Origin: Cytophagia bacterium
GTDB lineage: Bacteria > Bacteroidota > Bacteroidia > Cytophagales > Microscillaceae
Direction: 5' to 3'
DNA length: 63,060 nt
Assembly: GCA_004294005.1 (NCBI GenBank)
Contig: RDZP01000003.1
Span: forward strand, 1 to 63,060
The position numbers and the translations under genes were made by a program. Below are positions 52,955-62,059 of the stretch, piece after piece. Under the pieces are notes generated by a model, which was not told where the DNA came from, searched no databases, and was given only the letters and a program-made list of their open reading frames with translations. The number at the start of each line of letters is the position of its first letter. The stretch's first letter is position 1.

Positions 52955-54132
52955 TATATCGTTTTTAAAAATGAAATAAATTGTTGAATTTTGTATTGAT
53001 AATCTACAGTTGTTAAGGCATAATTTCTTATTTTTTCGATATGTTTTTCATCTTTAAGAATTGGCTCAAAAAAATCAATTACTTTTTGCATATTAATCAA
53101 AGAGTCATCATTTTGAAATTTTAGAAAATAATTACTCATTTCTGGGTATTTATTCAAATCAGTATCTTCGTAAGCATAAAAAAAAGGCACCCCTCGTGAT
53201 AAAAAATCTCTTACTTTCAAAGGACTTGCTTCTTTCATATCTGCTTTGAAAAGAGCCATAGAACCAACTCCAAGATGTATTTGATTAAATAAATTGGTAA
53301 TTTTTTCTTTTTCTAAAAAATCAATAAAAAAAACTTGATTATCAATATCTAAATCTTTCGATAATATTTTATCCGATTGATTTACTTTTCCAATTATATA
53401 AAAATTAATCGTGGTTTTTCCTTGGTATTTTTGAATGCTTTTTAAAATTCTATCAACACCATGTCTATCTGAAACATAACCTGTAAGAATAAGCAAATTT
53501 AAAATCGTTCCGTCATATTTTAAATATTGTTTCAAAGGAAATGTTTCTACATCGATTCCATTAGAAAGTGTATAAGCTATTTTTTGTCTTTGTTTATTTT
53601 TTTGATGATTTGTAATTTCATCAGTAACACCAACCACTCCTTGCACTTTTCTAATTACTTTTTTCGAAAAAAAACTTTCGCAGTAATACCTATAAGTATC
53701 TCTATGAGAATATATAGATTGTTTTTTAAATTCTTTTTCAGGAATAGAATTATATTCAATAAAAATTTTTTGTCCAAATTTTTTTACAAATCTTAAAAAA
53801 TGAATATCAGCAAAATCATACCTAAAAAATATAAAATCGTATTGCATATTCTCAATCACTTCTTTTACTTTTTTATAAAATTGTTTTTGCTCATAATTAA
53901 GATGAAAGCGCCAAAAAATGGGATAACTATATATTTTTGGTACATTGTTGATATCTATGGGGTAATAAGTAGAGTTATTTTTAGTATCCTCATAAATATC
54001 TTTTAAATCAGTATCAAAAAACAAGCCTTTACAAATTACACCATTTTGATTAAAAGCCTTTATTTGAGATATAATTTTATCGTTTGCACCACCTACACCT
54101 ATTCCTTTACGAGCAATATACAATACCTTCAT
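52954..54132 (-). CDS. GT4-type glycosyltransferase
   Basis: 392 residues. The N-terminal Rossmann lobe has ARKGIGVGGANDKIISQI, the glycine-rich acceptor loop. The C-terminal lobe has LLILTGYVSDRHGVDRILKSI and the donor-site region LGVGSMALFKADMKEASPLKVRDFLSRGVPF, where the first Glu of the usual E-x7-E is present. It is a GT-B fold retaining transferase for surface glycans. It is the first intact gene of the minus-strand cluster, and a decayed acetyltransferase gene lies just upstream. Confidence 0.85.
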   Translation of the reverse strand: MKVLYIARKGIGVGGANDKIISQIKAFNQNGVICKGLFFDTDLKDIYEDTKNNSTYYPIDINNVPKIYSYPIFWRFHLNYEQKQFYKKVKEVIENMQYDFIFFRYDFADIHFLRFVKKFGQKIFIEYNSIPEKEFKKQSIYSHRDTYRYYCESFFSKKVIRKVQGVVGVTDEITNHQKNKQRQKIAYTLSNGIDVETFPLKQYLKYDGTILNLLILTGYVSDRHGVDRILKSIQKYQGKTTINFYIIGKVNQSDKILSKDLDIDNQVFFIDFLEKEKITNLFNQIHLGVGSMALFKADMKEASPLKVRDFLSRGVPFFYAYEDTDLNKYPEMSNYFLKFQNDDSLINMQKVIDFFEPILKDEKHIEKIRNYALTTVDYQYKIQQFISFLKTI

Positions 54133-54142
54133 AAATATTTTT

Positions 54143-54422
54143 TTAATTATTTTTACTCACAATTCCATTTTCCAATTTATATTTTTCACCACTTTCTTCA
54201 CAAGCTGCAAAACCATCTTTATCAAAAGAAAGTTTATGCCCAAATGCTGACCTACAGCCTGTTTGTCAAATGAACTGAGGCATACGGAGGTACATTTTTA
54301 GTAACAACCGCACTTATAAAGGCAAAATTGCCAATATCGCGTCCACCTACAATCATTGCATTAGTATCAATACTTGTACCACGTTTTACGGTCGTTTTGG
54401 CATATTGATTTTTACGATTCAT
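54143..54422 (-). pseudogene. Remnant of a hexapeptide-repeat sugar acetyltransferase
   Basis: From the ATG at 54422, minus-strand translation gives left-handed beta-helix repeats (VKRGTSIDTNAMIVGGRDIG, then FAFISAVVTKNVPPYA) and reaches a stop at 54252-54254. Further on, in two other frames, are KQAVG and then AFGHKLSFDKDG followed by ESGEKYKLENGIV, the expected C-terminus of WbpD/FdtC-type N-acetyltransferases, ending at 54143. At least two frameshifts are needed to read through, and the N-terminal half is missing. It was probably once part of the adjacent glycan operon. It ends 11 bases before the GT4 start. Confidence 0.8.
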
Positions 54423-54556
54423 AGACTTCTTAAATTATTTATGTTAGATTTTAATAACCAAATCTATGTTTTTTTAAAGTAAAATAGAAAAATTTATTTT
54501 TTTGTTTATCAGTTTCATAGTCAATTTACTCTTTTGACAATTTGGTAAAATACTTG

Positions 54557-54564
54557 CAAAGTTA
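54557..54564 (-). promoter_or_regulatory. -7 box for the glycan cluster
   Basis: The minus strand reads TAACTTTG. It lies upstream of the pseudogene and may now drive the GT4-GT8-FkbM-HTTM genes. Confidence 0.45.
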
Positions 54565-54898
54565 CTATTTCTTTTTGGAATTGAAAAGAAACAATAATTT
54601 TTTTTCAGAAAAATTACTATCTTAAACATCATAAGATAAAAAGGGAAAAATATTTATATCTAACAGTATATATTCGTAATCTTTTGCAACTACCTTAATA
54701 AATAGAGTATAAAACTGTTTTTTGAAACCAAAATCAGTGTAAGAATTGATAAAATAGTAATTTTATATCTTATTTGGTTTATCTTTTTACAAAAGTATTT
54801 TTTTTTAATAAAATAAAGATTTATCAAAAAAGAAAAAAAGTGAATTATCTACAAAATTACAACAAAAAAAGATAAGCATCAAATTTTATTCACTATTT

Positions 54899-54930
54899 TT
54901 TGAATAAATATTTTTATTTCATTATCTTTG
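54899..54930 (+). promoter_or_regulatory. Full Bacteroidota promoter of the aminopeptidase gene
   Basis: TTTG at 54899-54902 is followed after 20 bases by TATCTTTG at 54923-54930. The TTG that opens the longest reading frame lies inside the -33 box, so the ATG at 54972 is the real start. Confidence 0.75.
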
Positions 54931-54971
54931 CATCAATCAAAATTTTGTTTATCTTTGATGAATACTCAATA

Positions 54972-56024
54972 ATGCCTAAAAAAAAAATATTTTCTATTTT
55001 CAAAAAAGTTTTTTATAGTTGCTTAGTAATTATGTGTTTGCTTTTACTTTGGTATGGTGAATTAGTTGTCTATGGCATAAGACAAGGCATAGGACAATTT
55101 CAACTCATTTGGTACGCCAAAGATTTCAAAACATTTTTAAAAGAAAGTAAGTACCACGACACACTCAAAACAAAATTTGCTTACAAATTAGAGTTGATAA
55201 AAGCCATCAAAAAATTCGCCGTTGATAGTTTGGGAATGAAAAATGCAGGTAGTTATGAAAAAATATTTGACCAAAAAAATAAACCACTTTTATGGGCTGT
55301 AACGGCTTGTGAACCTTATCAATTTGTACCTCATACTTGGGATTATGGTCCCTTAGGTTTAATGCCCTATAAAGGCTTTTTTGATTCAACTTCTGCACAA
55401 AAATTGGCTCTATCATTAGAAAAAAGAGGATATGATGTCAATATTTTCAAACCTTCCGCCTGGTCGACTTTGGGTTGGCTTTCTGACCCTGTACTCTCAA
55501 CAATGTTATATTGGCAGGAGGGTGATTTGGCAAGTTTGATTATTCACGAATTGACACACAGTACCATTTGGGTAACTGGTGATGTAGAATACAACGAAAA
55601 TTTAGCTGATTTTATTGGAGATGAAGGTGCTTTACTTTTTATGCGACATCACTACGGGAAAAATTCTAAACAAGAGAAAAAATTTGTAGAAGCAAACATA
55701 GACAATGAAGTTTTTTTTAGATATGCTTTAAAAAGTACAAAAAGATTAGATAGTTTGTATAAATCTTTTACTAAAGAGGCTATTGAAAAATTTAAAAAAG
55801 CAAAAAAAGATACATTGATTTTAAATATTGTCAATGGATTGGCGGATATAGGACTTTATAATGGTGCAAAATATGCAAAAAGATACCGAAAAAAATTACC
55901 AAATAATGCTTTTTTTATGAATTTTATGCGTTATAGAGCAAAACAAGATGATTTTAAAAAAGAATTTTATCAAGTAAGTAAAGGGAATTTAAAAAAATAT
56001 ATTGAATATTTAAAAAATAAATAA
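54972..56024 (+). CDS. Putative zinc aminopeptidase (PF10023-like)
   Basis: 350 residues from the ATG at 54972. A membrane anchor lies at about 13-35. The family block GWLSDPVLSTMLYWQEGDLASLI leads into the zinc motif HELTH (His192, Glu193, His196) and the third-ligand region YNENLADFIGDEGA. This matches the COG4324/PF10023 putative aminopeptidases, with the DPVLSTM block especially characteristic. It is probably periplasmic and membrane anchored. The remainder is helical and Lys-rich. A small membrane protein gene follows after 4 bases, indicating an operon. Confidence 0.85.
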   Translation: MPKKKIFSIFKKVFYSCLVIMCLLLLWYGELVVYGIRQGIGQFQLIWYAKDFKTFLKESKYHDTLKTKFAYKLELIKAIKKFAVDSLGMKNAGSYEKIFDQKNKPLLWAVTACEPYQFVPHTWDYGPLGLMPYKGFFDSTSAQKLALSLEKRGYDVNIFKPSAWSTLGWLSDPVLSTMLYWQEGDLASLIIHELTHSTIWVTGDVEYNENLADFIGDEGALLFMRHHYGKNSKQEKKFVEANIDNEVFFRYALKSTKRLDSLYKSFTKEAIEKFKKAKKDTLILNIVNGLADIGLYNGAKYAKRYRKKLPNNAFFMNFMRYRAKQDDFKKEFYQVSKGNLKKYIEYLKNK

Positions 56025-56028
56025 AGTA

Positions 56029-56328
56029 ATGAAAAATGAAATGAATGCTAATTTTGAGTGGTCGCCTTGGTGGTGGTTTTTATTTGTTGGTGGAGGTATT
56101 CTTTTTTTATCAATAATAGGTTTTAGTGCTTTGATAGGAAATGATTTTTGGCGAGGAATAGCACAAGGAGGTTTGTTAGGTATTTTAATTATTCACATCT
56201 TGGAGGGGATTTATGGTTATTCTATAGCAAAAAAAAATAATTTACCTGCACTTCGTTGGAGTTTTCATTGTTTTTTGGCGGGTGTAATGGCAATTATGTT
56301 GATGAAAAAATACTTGAAGAAAAACTAA
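56029..56328 (+). CDS. Small DUF4499/TMEM254-like membrane protein
   Basis: 99 residues with three hydrophobic segments (about 13-35, 43-62, 76-93). The centre has IIHILEGIYGYSIAKKNNLPALRW, which resembles the His-Glu helix of DUF4499 (TMEM254-like) proteins. The function is unknown. It begins 4 bases after the aminopeptidase stop. An alternative ATG lies at residue 5. Confidence 0.6.
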   Translation: MKNEMNANFEWSPWWWFLFVGGGILFLSIIGFSALIGNDFWRGIAQGGLLGILIIHILEGIYGYSIAKKNNLPALRWSFHCFLAGVMAIMLMKKYLKKN

Positions 56329-56433
56329 AATAGTAAGAAAATTCAAAAGAGGCTTTGTGAAAACGTAAAATTCTACAAAAACCAAATATTCAAAAAAAAC
56401 TGTTTTTACAATAAAAAACTAACAAATAAAAAA

Positions 56434-57396
56434 ATGCAAATTTCTGTTATTATTCCTTTGTTGAATGAGGAGGAATCCTTACCCGAACTTACTTCGTGGA
56501 TAGACAATGTAATGCAAAAAAATAATTTTGTATATGAAATTATTTTAATAGATGACGGTAGTAAAGATAACTCTTGGGAAGTAATACGACAATTATCAAC
56601 TCAAAATAAAAATATAAAAGGAATTTCTTTTAACCGAAATTATGGAAAATCTGCTGCTTTGCAAATTGGATTTCAAGAAGCAAAAGGAAAAGTAGTCATT
56701 ACAATGGATGCTGATTTGCAAGATAGCCCTGAAGAAATTCCTGAATTATACCAAATGATTACAGAACAAAAATTTGATTTGGTATCAGGTTGGAAAAAAG
56801 AAAGACACGACCCAATCACCAAAACAATTCCTACAAAATTGTTTAATTATATGACAAGATTATTTTCAGGAATTAAATTACACGATTTTAATTGCGGACT
56901 AAAAGCCTATCATCATAAAGTAATCAAGAGCATTACTGTTTATGGTGAAATGCACCGATACATTCCTGTAATGGCAAAATGGGCAGGATTTGCACGCATA
57001 GGCGAAAAAGTTGTTCAACATCAAGCAAGAAAATATGGTAAAACAAAATTTGGTTTAGAACGTTTTTTGTATGGATTTTTAGACTTATTGTCAATTACTT
57101 TTGTAACTCGTTTTCGAAAAAGACCAATGCACTTTTTTGGTACAATGGGTTTTATATCATTTTTGATGGGTTTTGGAATGACTTTTTGGCTTGCTTTTGA
57201 TAAGTATATGAATGTTTTTTATAGAAATATCAAAGCAAGAGAAATTACAGACCAGCCGATTTTTTATTTGGCAATTTTGGCAATTATTTTGGGAGTACAA
57301 CTATTTTTAGCAGGTTTTTTGGGAGAAATGATGACTACTAATGCACACAAACAAAATGAATATATTATTGCTGAAAAAATACAAAATGAAAATTAA
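56434..57396 (+). CDS. GT2 polyprenyl-phosphate sugar transferase (GtrB/DPM1-like)
   Basis: 320 residues. The GT2 catalytic domain is 1-230: VIIPLLNEEESLPEL, LIDDGSKDNSW, MDADLQDSPEEIP (the DxD metal motif) and FNCGLKAYHHKVI. Two membrane segments lie near the C-terminus (about 240-262 and 275-303). This is the plan of GtrB/ArnC/DPM1-like enzymes, which load a sugar onto undecaprenyl phosphate for periplasmic transferases such as the GT39-like protein at 1.6-3.1 kb. Whether the two work together is inference only. Confidence 0.9.
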   Translation: MQISVIIPLLNEEESLPELTSWIDNVMQKNNFVYEIILIDDGSKDNSWEVIRQLSTQNKNIKGISFNRNYGKSAALQIGFQEAKGKVVITMDADLQDSPEEIPELYQMITEQKFDLVSGWKKERHDPITKTIPTKLFNYMTRLFSGIKLHDFNCGLKAYHHKVIKSITVYGEMHRYIPVMAKWAGFARIGEKVVQHQARKYGKTKFGLERFLYGFLDLLSITFVTRFRKRPMHFFGTMGFISFLMGFGMTFWLAFDKYMNVFYRNIKAREITDQPIFYLAILAIILGVQLFLAGFLGEMMTTNAHKQNEYIIAEKIQNEN

Positions 57397-57486
57397 TCTT
57401 ATTTTTTTAAATTTCTTTGAAACTTTTGAATAAAGCAAAAAGTTTATGACTAATAAAAGTATTCAAATACAAAAAAATAAAAAAAA

Positions 57487-58215
57487 ATGTCAAATATTCA
57501 TTTTAATAATGCCTTAGAAAAGTGCGAACAAGAGAAATTTCAAGAAGCGATTTTGTTATTCGAAAAATCTATTACCATAACTCCTGACCATACAGAAAGT
57601 TGGTATAACAAAGGACTTGTTTATCTCAAATTAGAAAATTATCCAAAAGCCATAAGCGATTTTGATAAAGCTTTATCTTTCTCAACATTAAATCCTGATA
57701 TATTAAGCCAAAGGGCTGTTGCCAAACATCTTAATAATAATCATAGAGAAGCATTAGAAGATTTTGATACAGCACAAAATTTAGAACCACAAAATCCTTA
57801 TCGTTATTCGAGTCGCGCTTATGTAAAATCTATTTTGGGCGACCTCAAAAGTGCTATTGAAGATTATAAAAAAGCATTAGAATTAGACCCTGAAGATGCA
57901 ATTGCTTGGAATAACTTAGGATTGTTAGAAGAAAAATTAGGTTATCAAAAAGAAGCAAAACAAAAATTTGAGAAGGCAGATGAAATTGCGGACAAAGGAA
58001 AGACTTTTGAAAAACCATCAATAGACCAAATCGTGAAAGACTACGAAGAAAGGCAAAAAAATATCCAAGAATCATTAGCAATGCAAAAACCTGTTTTGGA
58101 TAATAATGAACAAAAAGGAATAAAAAGTTATTGGAATATCATCAAAAAAGTATTTACAGACAAGAAAACCTCTCAAGATTTTTTTAGTTTTGTGAAAAAC
58201 TTTGGTAGAAAGTAA
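57487..58215 (+). CDS. Tetratricopeptide repeat protein
   Basis: 242 residues with no signal peptide. Residues about 4-170 are five TPR motifs, such as WYNKGLVYLKLENYPKAISDFDKAL and AWNNLGLLEEKLGYQKEAKQKFEKA. A charged helical tail follows (IVKDYEERQKNIQES). It is likely a scaffold for protein contacts. It lies 90 bases after the GT2 gene and may be co-transcribed. No partner is identified. Confidence 0.85.
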   Translation: MSNIHFNNALEKCEQEKFQEAILLFEKSITITPDHTESWYNKGLVYLKLENYPKAISDFDKALSFSTLNPDILSQRAVAKHLNNNHREALEDFDTAQNLEPQNPYRYSSRAYVKSILGDLKSAIEDYKKALELDPEDAIAWNNLGLLEEKLGYQKEAKQKFEKADEIADKGKTFEKPSIDQIVKDYEERQKNIQESLAMQKPVLDNNEQKGIKSYWNIIKKVFTDKKTSQDFFSFVKNFGRK

Positions 58216-58599
58216 TTTTTTTTGTTGATGTAAGAAAAATAAGAAATATATTCAAAATATATTCAAAATTTTAAAATCGCTATAATTGATAAAAATAAAT
58301 ACAAAATTATTTTAATATAATGAAAAATAATCAAAAAATAAACTTGTTTACCGTTGATTTTTACCTGCTAACCATTTGTTACCTGTCAAAATTTTGTAAA
58401 TTCAATAATTTCTACTTACTTTGTATTGTAATTATAAAGCGAACTTCTTTTGTTTCTGTTTTACCTAAATATCATCAAACAAAAAACGAAGAAGAAAGAG
58501 AGAGTAATTTGTCGGTATCCTAAATATTTTCCAGCAAGCTATCTCATCTATGTGTAAAAACTCAATTTACTCTCTCTCCCTTCTCGCTTCTTTTTATTA
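58216..58599. other. Intergenic region between convergent genes
   Basis: It holds a long hairpin (58487-58586). The only open frame, 58320-58523, has no coding character and no homologue I recognise. Confidence 0.55.
58487..58586. repeat. Long-loop hairpin element
   Basis: An arm reading CGAAGAAGAAAGAGAGAGTAA and an arm reading TTACTCTCTCTCCCTTCTCG are largely complementary. The core GAGAGAGTAA/TTACTCTCTC is perfect and encloses a loop of about 50 bases. It could terminate both convergent genes, but the loop is far longer than a terminator needs. Confidence 0.5.
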
Positions 58600-59676
58600 T
58601 TATTTCTTTTCTATAAATGGATTTTGAAATTTTTTATTTTCAATAAAACTTGAATCTGTAAGCATATTCAAAAACAAAATAATATCTTCTTTTTCTTCTT
58701 TTGTCAAACTTAACTTTTTTCCATTCACTGCATTCGAACCTTCAATAATCAAAGCATCAAGCGTAGAAGAATACTGAATATGCTCGTTATAATGGTCTAA
58801 AACTTCCTCCAAACTTTGAAATCTTCCATCGTGCATATAAGGAGCCGTCAAAGCAATATTTCGCAATGAAGGTGCTTTCATTTTACCTTTGTCTTGTTTT
58901 TTTTTAGTAATTTTCTCTACTCCAATATCTTTTGGAGTTGTATCTAAACCATTATTATGAAAAGTTTGTAAAGTTGTAAGATGACTTCCATGACAATCAC
59001 CACAATTTCCACCTCTGATGCCAGCTTCAGGAATTGGGTGTGTAAAAAACAAATTAATGGCTCTTTTTTCTCTTTCTGTAGGTACTATTTCGCCTCTGAT
59101 TATTTTATCATATTTTGAGTTAGAAGATATTAAAGTACGTTCAAATTGTGCTAAGGCTTTGCTAATTAAAAGAGTAGTAATTTTTTTTGTGCCAAATGCT
59201 TTTTTAAACAAAGGCGGATATTCGATAATTTTTTGTAATTTATTTTCTAATTCATCGAGTTTCATTCCCATTTCTTTTGGATTTGTCAAAGGATGCAAAG
59301 ATTGTTGCTCCAAATTATCAATTCTTCCATCCCAAAAAAAACTTTTACTCCATAATAAGTTAATCAAGCTCATCGAATTACGTTCATTTACTTGATTAAA
59401 AATACCAATGGCAGTTTTTTTTCCGTCTGTAAAAGATTTTTGAGGTTGATGACAAGACGCACAAGAGATAGAATTATCGGCGGATAAACGGGTATCAAAA
59501 AAGAGTATTTTTCCTAAAAAAACAGCATTTTCATTCATTGCATTATCATTTGGGATAATGAATTGCTCTCCAAAATGAACGGGCAGTTGCCAATTTTTTA
59601 GAAAAGAAACTTGGCAGGCATTACAAATAATAGAAAAACAAAATACTAAAAAAGAAAAAAGCAGTCCATTTTTCAT
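58600..59676 (-). CDS. Di-haem cytochrome c peroxidase (MauG/CcpA-like)
   Basis: 358 residues from the ATG at 59676; a TTG five codons earlier overlaps the upstream gene. An N-terminal hydrophobic segment ends in a possible lipoprotein Cys21. Two c-type haem motifs are present, CASCH at 72-76 and CGDCH at 225-229. The block SLINLLWSKSFFWDGRIDNLEQQ and the axial-Met region LRNIALTAPYMHDGRFQSLEEVLDHYN complete the peroxidase pattern. It reduces hydrogen peroxide in the periplasm with electrons from small cytochromes or quinol. The MarR gene ends one base before this start, so the two genes form one operon. Confidence 0.92.
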   Translation of the reverse strand: MKNGLLFSFLVFCFSIICNACQVSFLKNWQLPVHFGEQFIIPNDNAMNENAVFLGKILFFDTRLSADNSISCASCHQPQKSFTDGKKTAIGIFNQVNERNSMSLINLLWSKSFFWDGRIDNLEQQSLHPLTNPKEMGMKLDELENKLQKIIEYPPLFKKAFGTKKITTLLISKALAQFERTLISSNSKYDKIIRGEIVPTEREKRAINLFFTHPIPEAGIRGGNCGDCHGSHLTTLQTFHNNGLDTTPKDIGVEKITKKKQDKGKMKAPSLRNIALTAPYMHDGRFQSLEEVLDHYNEHIQYSSTLDALIIEGSNAVNGKKLSLTKEEKEDIILFLNMLTDSSFIENKKFQNPFIEKK

Positions 59677-59677
59677 T

Positions 59678-60322
59678 CTATTTTTTATCAAATAAATTTT
59701 GTAAATCTTCCCAATTATTATTTTTTTGGCTCAAAAAAATAGGTTTATGAAAAGTATCTAATTTTTTAAGCATATTCAAAAAATATTTTTTTTCTTCTTG
59801 TTCTAAATCACCCGTAATAATTGATGATGCTTTTTGCATTCTTTCAAAAGTTGAAAATAAAACTTCTCTGCCTTTTTCAGTCAAAAAAACTAATTTACTT
59901 CTTTTATCTTCAGGATTTTTCTCTTCTTCAATCCATTCATTTTTGATTAAGCGTTTGATAATTTCGCTTCCTGTTGGTTTTTCCTGAATATTATTATCAA
60001 TCAAAGCCGTTTTTGTCATTGGATTTTTCATTAAACTTACCAAATATGTAAAATCTTCCGAAGTTTGTAGTGGCGTTTCAGAGAGAGCTTTTTTGATATA
60101 AATTTTTCCATATCTATACATAAAAATGATAAATGCAGTAATTTCTGTATCTATATTTTCAGTTTTAAAAAAATCATTGTTTTTATCAGTCGTTTTTTCT
60201 GTTTTGATTTCATTTTGTATCCAAGCCAATAATTCTGTTAATTCATAGTTTTTTTTAGGTTGAATTATATTTTCATATTGTTCAGCCCAATCAAATATTT
60301 GATGTATCAATGAATAATTCAT
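59678..60322 (-). CDS. MarR-family transcriptional regulator
   Basis: 214 residues, longer than the usual 150 because of about 60 extra N-terminal residues. The winged helix-turn-helix is at about 85-150: FTYLVSLMKNPMTKTALIDN (recognition region), EIIKRLIKNEWIEEEKNPEDKRSKLVFLTEKGREVLF (wing with DKRSK). The dimer helices flank it. MarR proteins sense phenolic or oxidative ligands. Being the first gene before a peroxidase fits control of peroxide or redox defence, which is inference. Confidence 0.92.
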   Translation of the reverse strand: MNYSLIHQIFDWAEQYENIIQPKKNYELTELLAWIQNEIKTEKTTDKNNDFFKTENIDTEITAFIIFMYRYGKIYIKKALSETPLQTSEDFTYLVSLMKNPMTKTALIDNNIQEKPTGSEIIKRLIKNEWIEEEKNPEDKRSKLVFLTEKGREVLFSTFERMQKASSIITGDLEQEEKKYFLNMLKKLDTFHKPIFLSQKNNNWEDLQNLFDKK

Positions 60323-60358
60323 AAAAAATAGGTTTCAATTCAAAATAAAGACTAAAAA

Positions 60359-61918
60359 TTAACTTGTCATTATCTTAATTTGAGATAAATAATAATTATT
60401 TTTATTAGGATACAGGTCACTCAATTTTTCATAAACAAAAATCGCCTCAGATACACGCCCTTGTGCAAATAGACGCAATGCCAATTCTTCTGAATATTCG
60501 TTATTTTCGGTAGTATGTGGACTAAATTGTATAGGCGTAATAACAGCTTTTTCGTCTTTCAATTCGTGTGTTTTTTGAGAAGTAATTGCTTTAATTTGTT
60601 TTTCAAAATACATTTTTTTATCAGGATATAATTCAATTAGTTTTTCATAGACTTGAATCGATTGTTCATTTTTACCTTGCTGAAAATAAAAGATAGCTTG
60701 ACTTTCTGTCCAATTTTCAATAATTTCAACTTCTTGTTCGATTATTTCTTGTTTTTCTTCTGATTTATTCTCGATTATTGGTACTATTTCAGGAAAAACC
60801 TTTGTAATCGTTGATGAAGTTATGTTTGTATTAACAGAGGTATTAAAAGTATCAAAAAAAGATTTTTCTTCTTCTTTTTGTGTTCTTTCATTTGTATTTT
60901 TTTGATTATTTTCCTCAAAAATAACAGTCATTGGAGAAATAAACTGAGTTTCTTCTTTTTCTATTGGTTGAATTTCTGAAACAATTTGTAGTTTTATTTC
61001 CGATTTTTCAGGTTCAATTTTTTCTTCTTTATTTTGAATATTAAAAATAATTGTTTCATCTTCTGTTTGATAGCCATTATTTTCGTCTTCTGTATTTGTC
61101 AGACTACTATTTGATTTATTTTCAATAATATTGATAGCTTCTTCAGATGAATTATTAACAAATTCCTCTAATTCTAATTCCCATTCATAATCATTGTTTT
61201 CGATGGTTTCGATCAGATTTTCAGGTTGATTAGTAATTTCCTCTTTCAAAATATCTTCACTTTTTTCATCTAATCTATCCAAATCTGCCAATTCATTTTG
61301 ATAAGAATATATTTTTTTGCCTAACAAACTAATGAGTTGCTCTTTAAAATAATCTTTTTTAGAAGGATAAAGTAACATCAATTTTTTATACATCTTGATG
61401 CTTGCAATGATATTCCCATCATAATACAAACCCATTGCAACTCCCTCATTCACAACTTCGTAGAGAGGATGCCCATCTTGATCAAGATTTTCGAAAAAGG
61501 CAGAAGTTTCATTGTCTTCTTTTGTTTCTATATCGTCCTGAGGTGTATTTTCTATTATTTTTTCTATTTCAAATGTATCAAAAAAAGAGTTGTTATTTTC
61601 GTTTTTGATATTTTCTATCGTTTCAATGTTATTTTGTTTTTCTACTGGTATAGATTCAAAATGAGATGTTGTATTTTCATAATTTAATTGATTATACAAA
61701 AAATCTTTCAAAATATTTCTTTTGTATGCATAAGCCGCTGCTGAACGTATTTTTTGTGGTGCTAACATGCTTTTTGTATCATGTGCATATTTTGCAATTA
61801 AAACATGTATATTTTGACAATAAGGAAAATTAACTGACATCTCTTCCATTTTTTCGAGGTCAGTTTCTACCATATCGTTTGGATTTTCTAATAAATTGAG
61901 TAAAAATGTGGTTTCCAT
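60359..61918 (-). CDS. TPR-like protein with acidic low-complexity linkers
   Basis: 519 residues. The N-terminal 75 residues (LNLLENPNDMVETDLEKMEEM) form a helical domain. Three TPR-like units are separated by long acidic, Asn-rich linkers: about 160-205 (GVAMGLYYDGNIIASIKMYKKL), about 405-440 (AIFYFQQGKNEQSIQVYEKL) and about 480-515 (LALRLFAQGRVSEAIFVYEKL). Each ends LYP-(S/D/N)-K. It is predicted cytoplasmic. The three spaced units suggest a flexible scaffold. No family name is known to me. Confidence 0.65.
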   Translation of the reverse strand: METTFLLNLLENPNDMVETDLEKMEEMSVNFPYCQNIHVLIAKYAHDTKSMLAPQKIRSAAAYAYKRNILKDFLYNQLNYENTTSHFESIPVEKQNNIETIENIKNENNNSFFDTFEIEKIIENTPQDDIETKEDNETSAFFENLDQDGHPLYEVVNEGVAMGLYYDGNIIASIKMYKKLMLLYPSKKDYFKEQLISLLGKKIYSYQNELADLDRLDEKSEDILKEEITNQPENLIETIENNDYEWELELEEFVNNSSEEAINIIENKSNSSLTNTEDENNGYQTEDETIIFNIQNKEEKIEPEKSEIKLQIVSEIQPIEKEETQFISPMTVIFEENNQKNTNERTQKEEEKSFFDTFNTSVNTNITSSTITKVFPEIVPIIENKSEEKQEIIEQEVEIIENWTESQAIFYFQQGKNEQSIQVYEKLIELYPDKKMYFEKQIKAITSQKTHELKDEKAVITPIQFSPHTTENNEYSEELALRLFAQGRVSEAIFVYEKLSDLYPNKNNYYLSQIKIMTS

Positions 61919-62059
61919 TCACTAATAATTAAAAATAATTAAGATTTTCATTTTGCAAATATACTAAAAAAAAGCAAAAATTATACATTTTTATTTTTAT
62001 TTTTAAATAAATTTATAAAAATGTACTTTTGTAAAAATTATTGAACAATATAAAAATAC

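Larger units (their letters stand above)
54423..54971. other. Intergenic region between glycan cluster and aminopeptidase gene
   Basis: It holds a minus-strand -7 box (54557-54564) and the plus-strand promoter at 54899-54930. The missing N-terminal half of the acetyltransferase was not found here. Confidence 0.55.

Noticed and set aside
54900-54971. Upstream TTG start for the aminopeptidase
   Set aside because: The codon lies in the -33 promoter box, so it would not be transcribed.
58320-58523. 67-residue open frame
   Set aside because: Its composition is that of AT-rich intergenic DNA, it runs into the hairpin arm, and it resembles no known protein.
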